Below, one piece after another: positions 9,098 through 17,613 of a stretch of DNA of 64,000 nucleotides. Every line of letters starts with the position of its first letter. The first letter of the stretch is position 1. The notes below the pieces were generated by a model. That model did not search any database. It was not told where the DNA came from and saw only the letters and a list, made by a program, of their open reading frames with translations. Position numbers and translations under genes: made by a program. The DNA comes from Salinibaculum litoreum (GTDB lineage Archaea; Halobacteriota; Halobacteria; Halobacteriales; Haloarculaceae): the NCBI GenBank assembly GCA_009789175.1, contig CP046867.1:248001-312000 (forward strand), written 5' to 3'.

Positions 9098-9751
9098 ATG
9101 ACATCGAATTCCACTGCGACTGACACGGCCCAGACTAGAACCAATTGGCAGGTCGACTACGACGTCGATCCGATCGAAATCCGCGACCCCGTCGCGGAGG
9201 CCCTCGGTGTCCTCGAACCGGGCGGGCCGTTCGTCATCACCTATAGAGACGCGGTGAAAGAGGCGGGACACTCCTGTCCGACTGCCTCGGGCGCCTACCG
9301 GATCGTCCAGCTCGGACTCGACGCCCTGTATCCCGACGACTATCCAGTCCGGATCGAAATCGAGGTCCAGGCGGCCGGCCCGCAGGACGATGCTGCGTAC
9401 GGCGTGATGAGCCGCATCATCTCGTACGTGACTGGCGCGACTGACGACGACGGATTCAGCGGGCTCGCCGGCGGCTACGGTGGCCGCCGTGATCTCCTTC
9501 CCTTCGACGCCTTCGACCCGGACACGGCGGAGCCGACGTCCCGCTTCCGGCGAACCGACACGGACGAGACCATCGAAGTGACCTACCATGTCAGCGACGT
9601 TCCTGACGGTGGACCCGCGATCGGGAACCTCCAGGGGATTCTCGACGGAGCGGCAAGCGACCAGCAACGGGAGGCCTTTGCTGACGCCTGGCACCGCCGG
9701 GTACAGGTCGTCCTCAGCGACGACTCGCTGTTCACCGTCGACGCGGTGTGA
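9098..9751 (+). CDS. FmdE-like conserved protein
   Basis: A 217-residue soluble acidic protein. The segment YRDAVKEAGHSCPTASGAYRI resembles the histidine-cysteine motif of FmdE-family proteins, which bind metal through a His and Cys near the N-terminus. It is followed by a glycine-rich loop (SGLAGGYGG) and a long acidic C-terminal half. FmdE was first described as a formylmethanofuran dehydrogenase subunit, but most family members are stand-alone and uncharacterised. It follows the ATPase remnant on the same strand by 25 bp and may once have shared its transcript, suggesting a link to metal handling. The family assignment is from motif memory only. Confidence 0.6.
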   Translation: MTSNSTATDTAQTRTNWQVDYDVDPIEIRDPVAEALGVLEPGGPFVITYRDAVKEAGHSCPTASGAYRIVQLGLDALYPDDYPVRIEIEVQAAGPQDDAAYGVMSRIISYVTGATDDDGFSGLAGGYGGRRDLLPFDAFDPDTAEPTSRFRRTDTDETIEVTYHVSDVPDGGPAIGNLQGILDGAASDQQREAFADAWHRRVQVVLSDDSLFTVDAV

Positions 9752-9787
9752 ACGTGACGGTCTACCCCTCACACTCGAAATATGTTA

Positions 9788-11029
9788 CTACGGTATACTA
9801 TCGATCTCCTCGAGCGCCTCAGTAGCGACATCACCGAGTTCTCCGGCCTCGATATGTGAATACCGCTCTCTCACCATCTCCTCTGAATTGTCGAGATACC
9901 GGGCGGCAACCGTGTATCCGAATGCTCGAACGAGAACTTCACCCATTCCACGCCGGCCGCCGTGTGGAGCAAGGTAATCGTGTTTCGGATGGTCGATGTC
10001 TATCTCTGCAGTTTCTGAGAGCCGTTGGAGAATTGACCGCGCGCCGTCCGTCGTAATCGACGGCGGCCGGATATCCTCATCGAGCGCCAGCAGGAGGTCG
10101 CGAGCGTACTCTTCACGACGCTCAGTAATTGCTTCTGGGCGTTCCCCTCGGTCGGCGAGCTCATCCTGGACTAGACCCGCAAGCGTCCGTTGGTCGTACG
10201 TCGGAAACACCGGCCAGCGCTCCGTCGGCGGGTCCATCAGCTTCCGGTAGCTTCGCAGCGGCGAGATCACTGGGTCGGGGAGACTGGCGGCGTCCCACTG
10301 CTGTTTCTTCCGGTAGACGTCCATACTCCCCTCATCGAGCGAGAGGTCCTCCCAGCGGACGCCACGTCGGCGCGGGTCGTTCGGATCCCGGAGGAGTTCA
10401 CCGACACGAACGGCCGTGTACGCGAGAACGAACACTAGCGCCCGGTCACGAGCAGCCTTCAGCGCCGCGTAGCGTGCTCGCTGCTTGTCGAGGAGGTCAG
10501 TATCGTCCGGGAGTGTGGTGTACGCCTCCACGGCGTCGCGGGCCCGCTCCTCGACGTGGCGGGTGAGGGCGTGGCGCTGCTCGGACGTCCAGGCCTGCTG
10601 GTCGCCGGGCTTGCGGCCGTCGTCTTCCGGGAGCGGTGCCATCGCACTTGCCCGCTGGGCGTAATGGGCTTCGAGATATCCCTCGTTGACGCACCAGCCA
10701 CACCACGCAGAGATATAGCGGTAATAGGTTTGTACGGTATTCTGCTTGAGTCCACGGTCACCAGCGAGATGCCGGGCGTACTCGCGGAAGACACGTTCGT
10801 CGAGATCCTCGAAGGAGGGTTCGCGATCGACGTCGTCGGGGACGACCCCGGTCCAGTCGTCGCCGCGGTCGCCGGCGGCCCACTCGGCGAACCGCTCGAG
10901 CTCGCGCGCAGCGTTCCGGCGGTAGTTTCCGCCGTCGCCACCGCGGCCTTTCCCCTTGTCCTGGAGATAGCGCTCGAAGGAACTCGCGAGTGACTGATCA
11001 GAACGGTTTCGAGGTGTGCCGGGAGTCAT
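9788..11029 (-). CDS. Tyrosine recombinase / integrase
   Basis: A 413-residue site-specific recombinase. The N-terminal SAM-like core-binding region occupies about residues 10-130. The catalytic domain has the first arginine in AVRVGELL (about residue 208), HGGRRG with the second His/Arg pair (about 356-360), and the nucleophilic tyrosine in RERYSHI (about 390). I chose the ATG at 11029 because it overlaps the upstream stop by 4 bp (ATGA); a start at 11095 would lie inside the previous gene. It is the last gene of a three-gene operon. No tRNA or obvious att duplication is visible nearby, so it may act in plasmid dimer resolution or rearrangement rather than tRNA integration. Confidence 0.9.
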   Translation of the reverse strand: MTPGTPRNRSDQSLASSFERYLQDKGKGRGGDGGNYRRNAARELERFAEWAAGDRGDDWTGVVPDDVDREPSFEDLDERVFREYARHLAGDRGLKQNTVQTYYRYISAWCGWCVNEGYLEAHYAQRASAMAPLPEDDGRKPGDQQAWTSEQRHALTRHVEERARDAVEAYTTLPDDTDLLDKQRARYAALKAARDRALVFVLAYTAVRVGELLRDPNDPRRRGVRWEDLSLDEGSMDVYRKKQQWDAASLPDPVISPLRSYRKLMDPPTERWPVFPTYDQRTLAGLVQDELADRGERPEAITERREEYARDLLLALDEDIRPPSITTDGARSILQRLSETAEIDIDHPKHDYLAPHGGRRGMGEVLVRAFGYTVAARYLDNSEEMVRERYSHIEAGELGDVATEALEEIDSIP

Positions 11030-11484
11030 GATTCTTCGTTCCCGTATTGGTAGGTGGGACGGACGTCCTCGAGAAGCGCTTCGATGATTTCCCAAAGGAT
11101 CAGGGAGGGGGTCTCGTGCTCGAATGAAATCCCCCAGCGGTCCTCCGTATCGGCGGTTGAGTACTGAAAATGCGCCTGTCCGAGATCAGGATGGTCCTCG
11201 TCTTGGTGCCAGCCGGCGTGAAAGCCAGTGTTCGAGTCCGTGTAGTTGATACGGAACCAATCGTCTGGATCCTGTCGATACCACTTGACAGTCAGTTCCG
11301 ATGACTCAGGGCCCGTCGGGGGATCAAGGCGAGCCGGATCGATAATCGCTCGCAGCTGCTTGGCCTCGATATCGTCAGGAACGTACTCGACGGCCGTGAC
11401 CTGTGGAACACGGTCGAGGACATCACGCTTTAGCTGAGCATAGAGGTTCGTGTTCGGATCACCACCTGGATGCGGAACAGACAT
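11026..11484 (-). CDS. Conserved acidic protein between regulator and integrase
   Basis: A 152-residue, strongly acidic soluble protein with a predicted mixed alpha/beta pattern. It has several aromatic residues and conserved-looking segments such as VTAVEYVPDD near residue 30 and TVKWYRQDPDDWFRINY in the middle. Proteins of this length and pattern are common beside the winged-helix gene that precedes it in haloarchaeal plasmids. The pair might be a toxin-antitoxin or plasmid-control module, but I cannot name a catalytic residue. It starts 3 bp after the regulator and overlaps the integrase by 4 bp, so all three are co-translated. Confidence 0.6.
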   Translation of the reverse strand: MSVPHPGGDPNTNLYAQLKRDVLDRVPQVTAVEYVPDDIEAKQLRAIIDPARLDPPTGPESSELTVKWYRQDPDDWFRINYTDSNTGFHAGWHQDEDHPDLGQAHFQYSTADTEDRWGISFEHETPSLILWEIIEALLEDVRPTYQYGNEES

Positions 11485-11487
11485 CCG

Positions 11488-12027
11488 TTAGCTGTTGGCC
11501 TCGGCAGGCTCTGTCGTCGGCGCGAGAAAGTCCCATTCGCGGATGGCGAAGCCGACGATCTGGATACGCCGTTGAAGGTGCTCCCACTCGCGGGCGATCT
11601 CACGGCGACGGTCTTCCTCGTCAGCGTCAAGAGATTCGTCAGTGAGCGTTCCGCGAAGTTGGTTCGGTGACTCGACGTCGAATTCGTCCTCCCAGTCGCG
11701 GATCTGCGTCTTCATATCGGCGAGACGGTCCGTGAGTTCCTCGACAGTGTGCCCGCTGTCCCGAAGACGCATCGCCTCCTGCATCGCTTGACGGCGATAA
11801 TCAGGGTAGTACGTGGTGTGTATACCGCTCTCGTCCCGGTGGAGGATCCCGTCGTCGACGAGCCGCTCGAGAACGCGCTTCGTTGGCTCGTGTGACCATC
11901 CCGCTTCAGAGGCGATCCAGTTTGCCGTTCGCGGCTCCGACAGCTGTCGGGCGACCATCCGCGCGCGGTCTTCACCCGTGGTCTGACGGTTCATCAGGCT
12001 CTCGGAGTTCGATCCGTCTTCGGTCAT
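11488..12027 (-). CDS. Winged-helix plasmid regulator
   Basis: A 179-residue protein whose residues 20-75 form a winged-helix DNA-binding domain (ARMVARQLSEPRTANWIASEAGWSHE as helices 1-3, then RLVDDGILHRDESGIHTTY as the wing). It is followed by a charged coiled-coil-like helix (residues 75-150). This is the haloarchaeal sugar-specific-regulator/DUF7342-like type often found with plasmid integrases. It is the first gene of the operon leading to the integrase, so it probably regulates this operon itself. Upstream lies a 480-bp region containing a large imperfect palindrome. Confidence 0.68.
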   Translation of the reverse strand: MTEDGSNSESLMNRQTTGEDRARMVARQLSEPRTANWIASEAGWSHEPTKRVLERLVDDGILHRDESGIHTTYYPDYRRQAMQEAMRLRDSGHTVEELTDRLADMKTQIRDWEDEFDVESPNQLRGTLTDESLDADEEDRRREIAREWEHLQRRIQIVGFAIREWDFLAPTTEPAEANS

Positions 12028-12508
12028 ACAACATCGTTCCGGCTGTGTCTTAATATAGATTGAGGTTATTAGTCCTATATCGAATCCTTTTCTTCGGTAT
12101 CGCCCTGAGCTCAGCTGAGGATACCCAGAAAGATATCGAACCCCGTTCTTGGCGGCTCTACCTGGGGGAAGCGGCGTCGTGAGGCGGTTGTAGCATTCGT
12201 GCTTCCCCGACAGCGGCGGGATACTTCAAAGTGGTCGTGATTACGAGCATAATCAGGACCACTCGAAGTATTCGGACGATCGCCAGAATTATGGATTTTA
12301 GAGGCTTCTGGGGCCGGATTATCGCACTAAATGAACTCGTATATCATTTACCGCGATACAAAATACCAGGGCGTGAAGTTGAAACTACATCCAGCATAGA
12401 GGGGATGTAATGCGCGATTCCATCTGAATTGGTCAGCAGGAACTTCCTCGGACCAGCGTTCGAAGGTCGTCGGAGGAACGAATGGTTTCTGACCCCTCGT
12501 TCTTGACA
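12028..12508. other. Intergenic region, no convincing gene
   Basis: About 480 bp between the winged-helix regulator and the end of the LuxC/LuxE operon. Short open frames exist on the minus strand between 12348 and 12608, but they overlap the 112-residue gene and have no protein-like composition that I trust. The only clear structure is the inverted repeat at 12222-12270. The region presumably holds the terminator of the lux-like operon and the promoter of the regulator-integrase operon. Confidence 0.5.
12222..12270. repeat. Imperfect 22-bp inverted repeat with a short loop
   Basis: The left arm starts TACTTCAAAGTGGTC and continues TGATTA. The right arm is the reverse complement with one gap and two or three mismatches (ATAATCAGGACCACT then CGAAGTA), around a loop of about four bases. 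It lies between the lux-like operon's end and the regulator's start, both on the minus strand. It could be an operator for the winged-helix regulator, a transcription terminator hairpin, or the scar of a mobile element. The arms are too long for a typical haloarchaeal terminator, which favours an operator or mobile-element origin. Confidence 0.6.
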
Positions 12509-12847
12509 TCATCTGTCGATTGCGACCATCGCGGCGTTCGCACCGAGAACAGAGGCATTCATTATCTGCAGATAGTCCGAATAGAAGCCGGCGTTCTTGA
12601 AGAAGCAAAACGATCGCTGTCCCAGGTAGCTGTGGATATGGACGCCATACACACGGAGCTGTTCGTTGAGGAGGAATTCTGCTGACTCAAACTCGAAGAA
12701 CTCCGAACTCTGGAAGTCTGGATAGCCGAATGAGTGTTCTACCGCAAGGTCATCAAGCACGCGATCGAACGCAGCCCTGAAGTTCATTACGTGAGTCGCC
12801 TTCTCAGAACCGGGAGACGCCGCGCTATTATAGAAGAGAGCATACAC
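12509..12847 (-). CDS. Unknown 112-residue protein ending the LuxC/LuxE operon
   Basis: The gene begins at ATG 12847 behind a GGTGAGGTG ribosome-binding-like sequence and starts 37 bp after the LuxC-like gene, so it belongs to that operon. The protein is rich in phenylalanine, tyrosine and serine (FGYPDFQSSEFFEFESAEF, YGVHIHSYLG, FCFFKNAGFYSDY) and ends ANAAMVAIDR. I do not recognise it. After the stop, another frame reads protein-like acidic sequence (VKNEGSETIRSSDDLRTLVRG), so the C-terminus may have been cut by a frameshift. It could be a substrate-binding or carrier partner of the acyl reductase system, but that is a guess. Confidence 0.5.
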   Translation of the reverse strand: MYALFYNSAASPGSEKATHVMNFRAAFDRVLDDLAVEHSFGYPDFQSSEFFEFESAEFLLNEQLRVYGVHIHSYLGQRSFCFFKNAGFYSDYLQIMNASVLGANAAMVAIDR

Positions 12848-12884
12848 CTCACCGATACTTGTCGAGATGTAAGCGCCCGATCAG

Positions 12885-14297
12885 TCACGCCTGTTCATGA
12901 TGGTATTCGTCCGTTACCCATCGAACGAGTTCATTGACAGCGTGCTTTCCGTCCCACGGGATCGGGAGTGTTGGCGGTGCGCCCCCAGGAGAGACAATTC
13001 GCTTGGCGTTCGTCTCAAGAATCTGTTCTCTGAGCTCCTGGCGACTCTCCTCACTCGTCGCGAGGATAAATTCCTGAAGATTTCTGACGTGGCCGACCTC
13101 GTCCAAAGATTCCTCAAGGCTATCCACCCGGTGAGCCTGGATGTAGCGGAAGCTATGGAATTCAGAGATGTCGGAACGTTCAAGGCCGTCTCGCTGGACG
13201 ATAGTAGTCTTGTTCTCCCAGTCAGAGATTAGATTCCCGTAGTCTCTTGCGGTTTTCTTTGATCGCGTGATTCCCATCCGCTCTTTGTCTGGGACCGCCC
13301 CCATATTATATTCGGCTTCGTACTCTTCTAAGACAGTGGCGAGATCGGTCAAGAAGTCTGTAGTGGCATCCGTATCCTCAATAACCATGACGAGCGGGGA
13401 GAAGCAAAGGAGTTGATCTCCCCATGAGAAGTCCGCTGCTATTCGCTGAAGCAGTTCGCGGTCGTAATCGTGCTGGGTCTCCGCATCAACGAGATATGTG
13501 CCGAACTCGAAGTGGAATGGAACGAACTTGGTCGTTGGTGCGAGTCGAGACCGGATCGCGTCAATCGTTGGGTCATCACCCCATGCGAGGACGTAGTCTG
13601 ATGCGAACAGGTTCTCCTCAAGATCTTCGCTCCCGCCAGGCCAATAAGAAATTCGACAGGTATTCGCTACAGGGTTGTCGTACTCGGCGTAGACATCGTG
13701 GAGTACACGAAGCGTGACCTGATCGCTCGAGGGCATCTTGTGGAGAACGGCATTTCCGGAGAGTACTTGCCAAATCTCAGGTACAACAACCGTGCTGACG
13801 TTGTGGCCGGCATTAATGTTCACACCGCGTCCCAGAGATGTTGCTCTCTGGTAGAAGCCGTCTGCTTCTCGCCATTCTTCGATAAATCTAGCGAGGTTCG
13901 TATCCCCCACATCATACATTGAATACAACACGTCTGGATCGGATAGCATCCGGATTACCTGGATGTCGTATTCAAGCATGTCCCGAGACTCGCCGGTGAT
14001 CTCCTCGAGGCTCTCGAGCACCTCAGCAGTGGCTAGTCGGTCGGCGTACACGGTAACCATCTCAGAGAGGAGTTCGACCCGGCGATCCGGTGAGAGATCT
14101 GTGAGTGGCTGTTCGTCGGGGATTGCACGACGGGGGTTCTCGGGGAATGACTTCTGTTCAGTTTCTTCAAGAACGTAGGCCTCCGCGGGGATCTCGTTCG
14201 GGATATCGTCCGCCCGATCGGCGGACTCCATGTTCTCAACCCTGCATCCGCCTCGATACTGTGCCTGTAGTTGCTTGGAATCGCCTTCTCTACTCAT
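12885..14297 (-). CDS. LuxC-like acyl-CoA / acyl-protein reductase
   Basis: A 470-residue protein of the LuxC family (aldehyde dehydrogenase superfamily), which reduces an activated acyl group to an aldehyde with NADPH. Family features seen are LGRGVNINAGHNVSTVVVPEIWQVLSGN-type nucleotide-binding sequence from about residue 155, the probable catalytic cysteine in LLCFSPLVM (Cys298), and the characteristic C-terminus SPGGAPPTLPIPWDG ... ELVRWVTDE. The start is uncertain: ATG 14297 is used here, while ATG 14231 would remove 22 poorly conserved residues. It follows the LuxE-like gene by 13 bp. In bacteria, LuxC works with LuxE in a fatty-acid reductase complex. No luxA, luxB or luxD is present. 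Confidence 0.85.
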   Translation of the reverse strand: MSREGDSKQLQAQYRGGCRVENMESADRADDIPNEIPAEAYVLEETEQKSFPENPRRAIPDEQPLTDLSPDRRVELLSEMVTVYADRLATAEVLESLEEITGESRDMLEYDIQVIRMLSDPDVLYSMYDVGDTNLARFIEEWREADGFYQRATSLGRGVNINAGHNVSTVVVPEIWQVLSGNAVLHKMPSSDQVTLRVLHDVYAEYDNPVANTCRISYWPGGSEDLEENLFASDYVLAWGDDPTIDAIRSRLAPTTKFVPFHFEFGTYLVDAETQHDYDRELLQRIAADFSWGDQLLCFSPLVMVIEDTDATTDFLTDLATVLEEYEAEYNMGAVPDKERMGITRSKKTARDYGNLISDWENKTTIVQRDGLERSDISEFHSFRYIQAHRVDSLEESLDEVGHVRNLQEFILATSEESRQELREQILETNAKRIVSPGGAPPTLPIPWDGKHAVNELVRWVTDEYHHEQA

Positions 14298-14310
14298 GGA
14301 TTATACGTAT

Positions 14311-15363
14311 TCATTCCGCTCGTCCAACATATTCAATCCTAGTATCTTCACCATATGCCGAGCCGTGCTTACGGACGATATCGTCAGTCAGGATGATCCC
14401 TGGGTAATCGAGATTTGTTGGGTCAACGATGACCAAGAAACCGGTCTCTCCTACGTCCACTGGTTCGACGACGCCGCGTTTGTGGAACGCTTCTTCATCG
14501 GCGACGTAGCCGTAGGCCTGAGATGGGAGACGTTTCAGATCAGGAGTATCGTCACCCGGCTTGTTTCCGGTGAAGAAGGTGAATTCAGTGGTCGCATAGA
14601 CGTCCATCACGTTCTTTGGCTGTACTCCGAGATACTCAGCAAAGTCCGCTCGCAGTTCTTTCTTAGTTTTATGCTGTTCGCCTTTCCACCCGCCGGCGAC
14701 CAGAACAACACCATCTTCGCCAAGATCAACTGATTCATCCCGCTCAGCGAGGAATTCACAGAAGTCATGGACTTGTGTGGTCGCGCCCTGTAGAATACCA
14801 CGGCCGTTCTGCTGTTTGAGGTCAGTCAGTAGTTTCTCGAAATCAGGGACCATCGCGTCATCCTCGATCTCGAGGTAATACTTCGACTTGTCGCCCTTCA
14901 CCCAGAGGATTTTCCGGAAGATGCCGCGGCGACTCATGTCAGTCGGTAATTTCTCAAGTTCAGGAACCGGAAGCGCAAGTACAGCAGAGTAATCCACATC
15001 GCCAATCAGTTCGTCGGCATATCGTTCCGTCTTATGTTTCTCCCACTCGATTCCACGATCCGTCCGTGCAGCGAAACTCTTCGTATCGGATGTCGTTCCA
15101 CTACTGTAGAAGGCTTTCTCAAGGTCTAACTCTTTGATAGCGAGTTCCTCGGGACGTGTCTTGAATTCCCGCATATCTATTGTGGGAAGGGAATGGACAT
15201 CAGCCCAAGACTCGATATCGTCGGTGAACTCAGATTGCTCCAGTTTCTGCCGATAGCGGTCGTTCTTTCGCCACTCTGTCAGTGCGGCGTTCACCGCATC
15301 GAAGAAGGATGTCGAATCGTAGGTGAGTGGGTCATGTCGAACAAGACGTTCGATAGCGGACAT
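14311..15363 (-). CDS. LuxE-like acyl-protein synthetase, copy 1
   Basis: A 350-residue acyl-adenylate-forming enzyme of the LuxE family. It has the phosphate-binding loop YSSGTTSDTKSF (SSGTTS at 87-92), a GGWKG motif at about residue 225, and YATTEFTFFTG followed by a GETGFLVIVDP-like motif near the end. It lacks the large C-terminal lid of full ANL enzymes, which is normal for LuxE. It would activate a carboxylic acid with ATP and pass the acyl group to a protein cysteine or to the LuxC-like partner encoded 13 bp downstream. The start at ATG 15363 aligns with that of the second copy. Confidence 0.86.
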   Translation of the reverse strand: MSAIERLVRHDPLTYDSTSFFDAVNAALTEWRKNDRYRQKLEQSEFTDDIESWADVHSLPTIDMREFKTRPEELAIKELDLEKAFYSSGTTSDTKSFAARTDRGIEWEKHKTERYADELIGDVDYSAVLALPVPELEKLPTDMSRRGIFRKILWVKGDKSKYYLEIEDDAMVPDFEKLLTDLKQQNGRGILQGATTQVHDFCEFLAERDESVDLGEDGVVLVAGGWKGEQHKTKKELRADFAEYLGVQPKNVMDVYATTEFTFFTGNKPGDDTPDLKRLPSQAYGYVADEEAFHKRGVVEPVDVGETGFLVIVDPTNLDYPGIILTDDIVRKHGSAYGEDTRIEYVGRAE

Positions 15364-15548
15364 AAGAATTATGTTATTCGCCTGCCATTTTAGGCTTTCC
15401 CAATGAGTGTGTTCGGTTCTGTTGAACCCCTTTTCGAGTCTTGCGGTTTTGTATGTCTGCTGGTTTCAATCTGATTTAACTGTAAGTACCAAGTAAAGCG
15501 TCTATTCCGGATGCCAGCGGCGGAGGAATTCAATAAGGCCGAGAGACC

Positions 15549-16616
15549 CTATATCCTCGTTGAGCGTCCCATGTGATCGATTCGTACGTCTTGACCGTAT
15601 TCACCCCCGATTTTTCGCATCACATCGTCCGTTAGAATCACTCCTGGGTGGCTTCGGTTGAGTGGATCAACGACGACAAGCAGACCCTCTTCTCCGTTCG
15701 CCACTGGTTCAACGACACCTTGTGTCCTGAACGTCTCGATATCAGCAATATAACAATAGGCCTGCGCGGGAACGCGCTTCAGACTCGGGTTATCGTCCCC
15801 CGGCTTGCTCCCGGTGAAGAATGTAAACTCTGTCGCACTATAGAAGTCAAGTTGGTTCTCCTCCTGTATCCCAAACTGACGCGCGATTAACGTCCGAAGC
15901 TCATCTCGTGTCATCTCTGATTGACCTTTCCATCCACCACCAGTTATGACCATCCCGTCTTCGCCAAGATCAAGGGATGCATCCTGCTCCTCCAGATAAT
16001 TGCAGAAGGCAGCGATCCCGGATGTAGATCCCTTCAGCACCCCCTTACCGCTGTGTTGGTCGAGATATTCATAGAGACGGTCGTACTCCGGCTCGATCTC
16101 CTTGTTACCACTGACGCGCAGGAAAAACGACGCATCGTGTGGCTCCATCAGCCAGAGTAGATATCTGAACAGAGCACGGCGACTCACATCTGCGGGGAGT
16201 CGGGCCAGATCGCCACGAGGGACACCAAGTGCGGCAGCGTAATCAACGTCGCCGATGATGGCTCGTGAGAACGATGCTAAGTTGCCCTGGTGTATCTCTA
16301 GTGTCTTTGTCGATCGAGCAGCAAAACTCTTCGACTCGGAGGTCGTCCCACTACTGTAGAGTGCTTGGTCCGGGTTGAGTTCGTCGATCGCAAGCTCTTC
16401 TGGATGCTGCTTAAATTCCCGCATTCCGATCGTCGGTAACTGATGTACATCGCCCCACGACGTTACCGGACCATCGACCTCGGAGCGTTCTAGCTTTCGT
16501 CTGTAGAGGTCGTTCTGTTTCCATCTCTCGAGAGATTCAGTAAGTGCCCGAAAGAATCGTCCCTCGTCGTACTGTTCAAAAGGTGGTCCAGAGAGCAACT
16601 GTTTGAGGCCAGACAT
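15549..16616 (-). CDS. LuxE-like acyl-protein synthetase, copy 2
   Basis: A 355-residue paralogue of the gene at 14311-15363, with the same YSSGTTSESKSFAARS loop, GGWKG motif and TEFTFFTGSKPGDD segment. I chose ATG 16616 because the protein then begins MSGLKQLLSGPPFEQYDEGRF, which aligns residue for residue with the start of copy 1; the frame could extend to 16700 with a basic, unrelated stretch. It is the first gene of the operon, 185 bp upstream of copy 1. Two diverged LuxE-like enzymes next to one LuxC suggest different acyl substrates or a hetero-oligomeric complex. Confidence 0.85.
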   Translation of the reverse strand: MSGLKQLLSGPPFEQYDEGRFFRALTESLERWKQNDLYRRKLERSEVDGPVTSWGDVHQLPTIGMREFKQHPEELAIDELNPDQALYSSGTTSESKSFAARSTKTLEIHQGNLASFSRAIIGDVDYAAALGVPRGDLARLPADVSRRALFRYLLWLMEPHDASFFLRVSGNKEIEPEYDRLYEYLDQHSGKGVLKGSTSGIAAFCNYLEEQDASLDLGEDGMVITGGGWKGQSEMTRDELRTLIARQFGIQEENQLDFYSATEFTFFTGSKPGDDNPSLKRVPAQAYCYIADIETFRTQGVVEPVANGEEGLLVVVDPLNRSHPGVILTDDVMRKIGGEYGQDVRIDHMGRSTRI

Positions 16617-16853
16617 ATCCCAGGGAACCGGAGACAGCTGTTTATACCTTCGCTCTTGTGACTGAAACTGTGGACTGTGATGAGCAGATCGTCTATACAT
16701 ATGGGTTCCGGATCGTGTAGATCTTCCCTTTCAGAGATTAGAGTTTCTCTGGTCGAAATCTTTGACTAAAAGGTAGATATGGAATTCTCCCTTCAACCCC
16801 TCCTCCATCAGTACCAATCGGACAACTTCGAAAACTGGGTCTCGCACGGTTGA

Positions 16854-17144
16854 GACAGGGTCCGATCCGATATATCGGCCGTTAACCTCGATGAAACGAC
16901 GAGGCACCGGCTCGTCGAAGCCAGCGGAGAAATTACCCCGTCAATACTCATCGACCTGTCGCTGGAAGCGCTCCAGGTCGTGATAACCGCGCTTGAAAAC
17001 AGCTTCAGCGCGGTATTCCTGGCAGCAATACTGATTATGGCAACCGGGTTCGTGGTTGCACTCACGCTCCCGAATGCCCAACTTGGTGACGAAGTCTCGG
17101 TGGAAGACGAGACAAAAGAGGAAGCATCCCACTCGCTTGACTGA
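16854..17144 (+). pseudogene. C-terminal remnant of an MFS transporter
   Basis: No start codon is present. The open frame after the TGA at 16851 encodes polar sequence (EASGEITPSILIDLSLEALQ), one long membrane helix (AVFLAAILIMATGFVVALTLP) and an acidic tail ending SHSLD and TGA at 17142-17144. This is the typical last helix and tail of a 14-helix drug-exporter-type MFS protein. Everything upstream of it is missing. It sits beside another truncated gene at 17175-17405, marking an old deletion or rearrangement site downstream of the lux-like operon's promoter. Confidence 0.6.
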
Positions 17145-17174
17145 CCTGTAGAGGGAACCCCGGGGTCATGTACG

Positions 17175-17405
17175 TTGTTCATAAAGGACCGCGACGTCCT
17201 CTTCTGTGGCGATGCACTCGCCACGCGGAATATCTTCACGCAACAAGAGGGAGACCCGCAACTACTCGGTTCGGCCGACGATGACCACGAGGAAGCCAAA
17301 GCATCGCTCGTTCGCTTCGAAGGATTGGGGTCGGTGACGCTCCTGCCCGGACACAGTAACCCCTGGCATGGAGATATCGACACGGCACTCTCTCTTGTAC
17401 GCTAA
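17175..17405 (+). pseudogene. C-terminal remnant of a metallo-beta-lactamase-fold hydrolase
   Basis: A 76-codon frame beginning at TTG encodes DVLFCGDALATRN and SVTLLPGHSNPWHG, the two C-terminal metal-ligand regions (Asp and His) of an MBL-fold hydrolase. The N-terminal half with the HxHxDH signature is absent. No ribosome-binding site or promoter is visible, so it is probably a fragment left by the same event that truncated the transporter at 16854-17144. Confidence 0.62.
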
Positions 17406-17613
17406 CATGTGAAGGATGTAGCTACCGGGCGCAGAAAACAATGCATAAGAGTGATCAACAGCTATATACATATAATTGCATTTCCATATGGAGCGGTTAG
17501 ATTCTCTCGGGAATATTCCATGATAGTTCATACATGACATCTCCACTCGTCATTCAGAGAGTGAATGCAGGAATCGGCGTGGCCAGACAAAAGATGCGAA
17601 AGGAGACCGGTAA

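Noticed and set aside
12348-12608. 86-residue frame on the minus strand downstream of the lux-like operon
   Set aside because: Cysteine/arginine-rich composition, overlaps the end of the 112-residue gene, and no ribosome-binding site; at most it holds a frameshifted tail of that gene.
12509-16616. Complete bioluminescence operon
   Set aside because: Only LuxC-like and LuxE-like genes are present; no luciferase subunits or LuxD-like transferase occur in the window, so light production is not supported.
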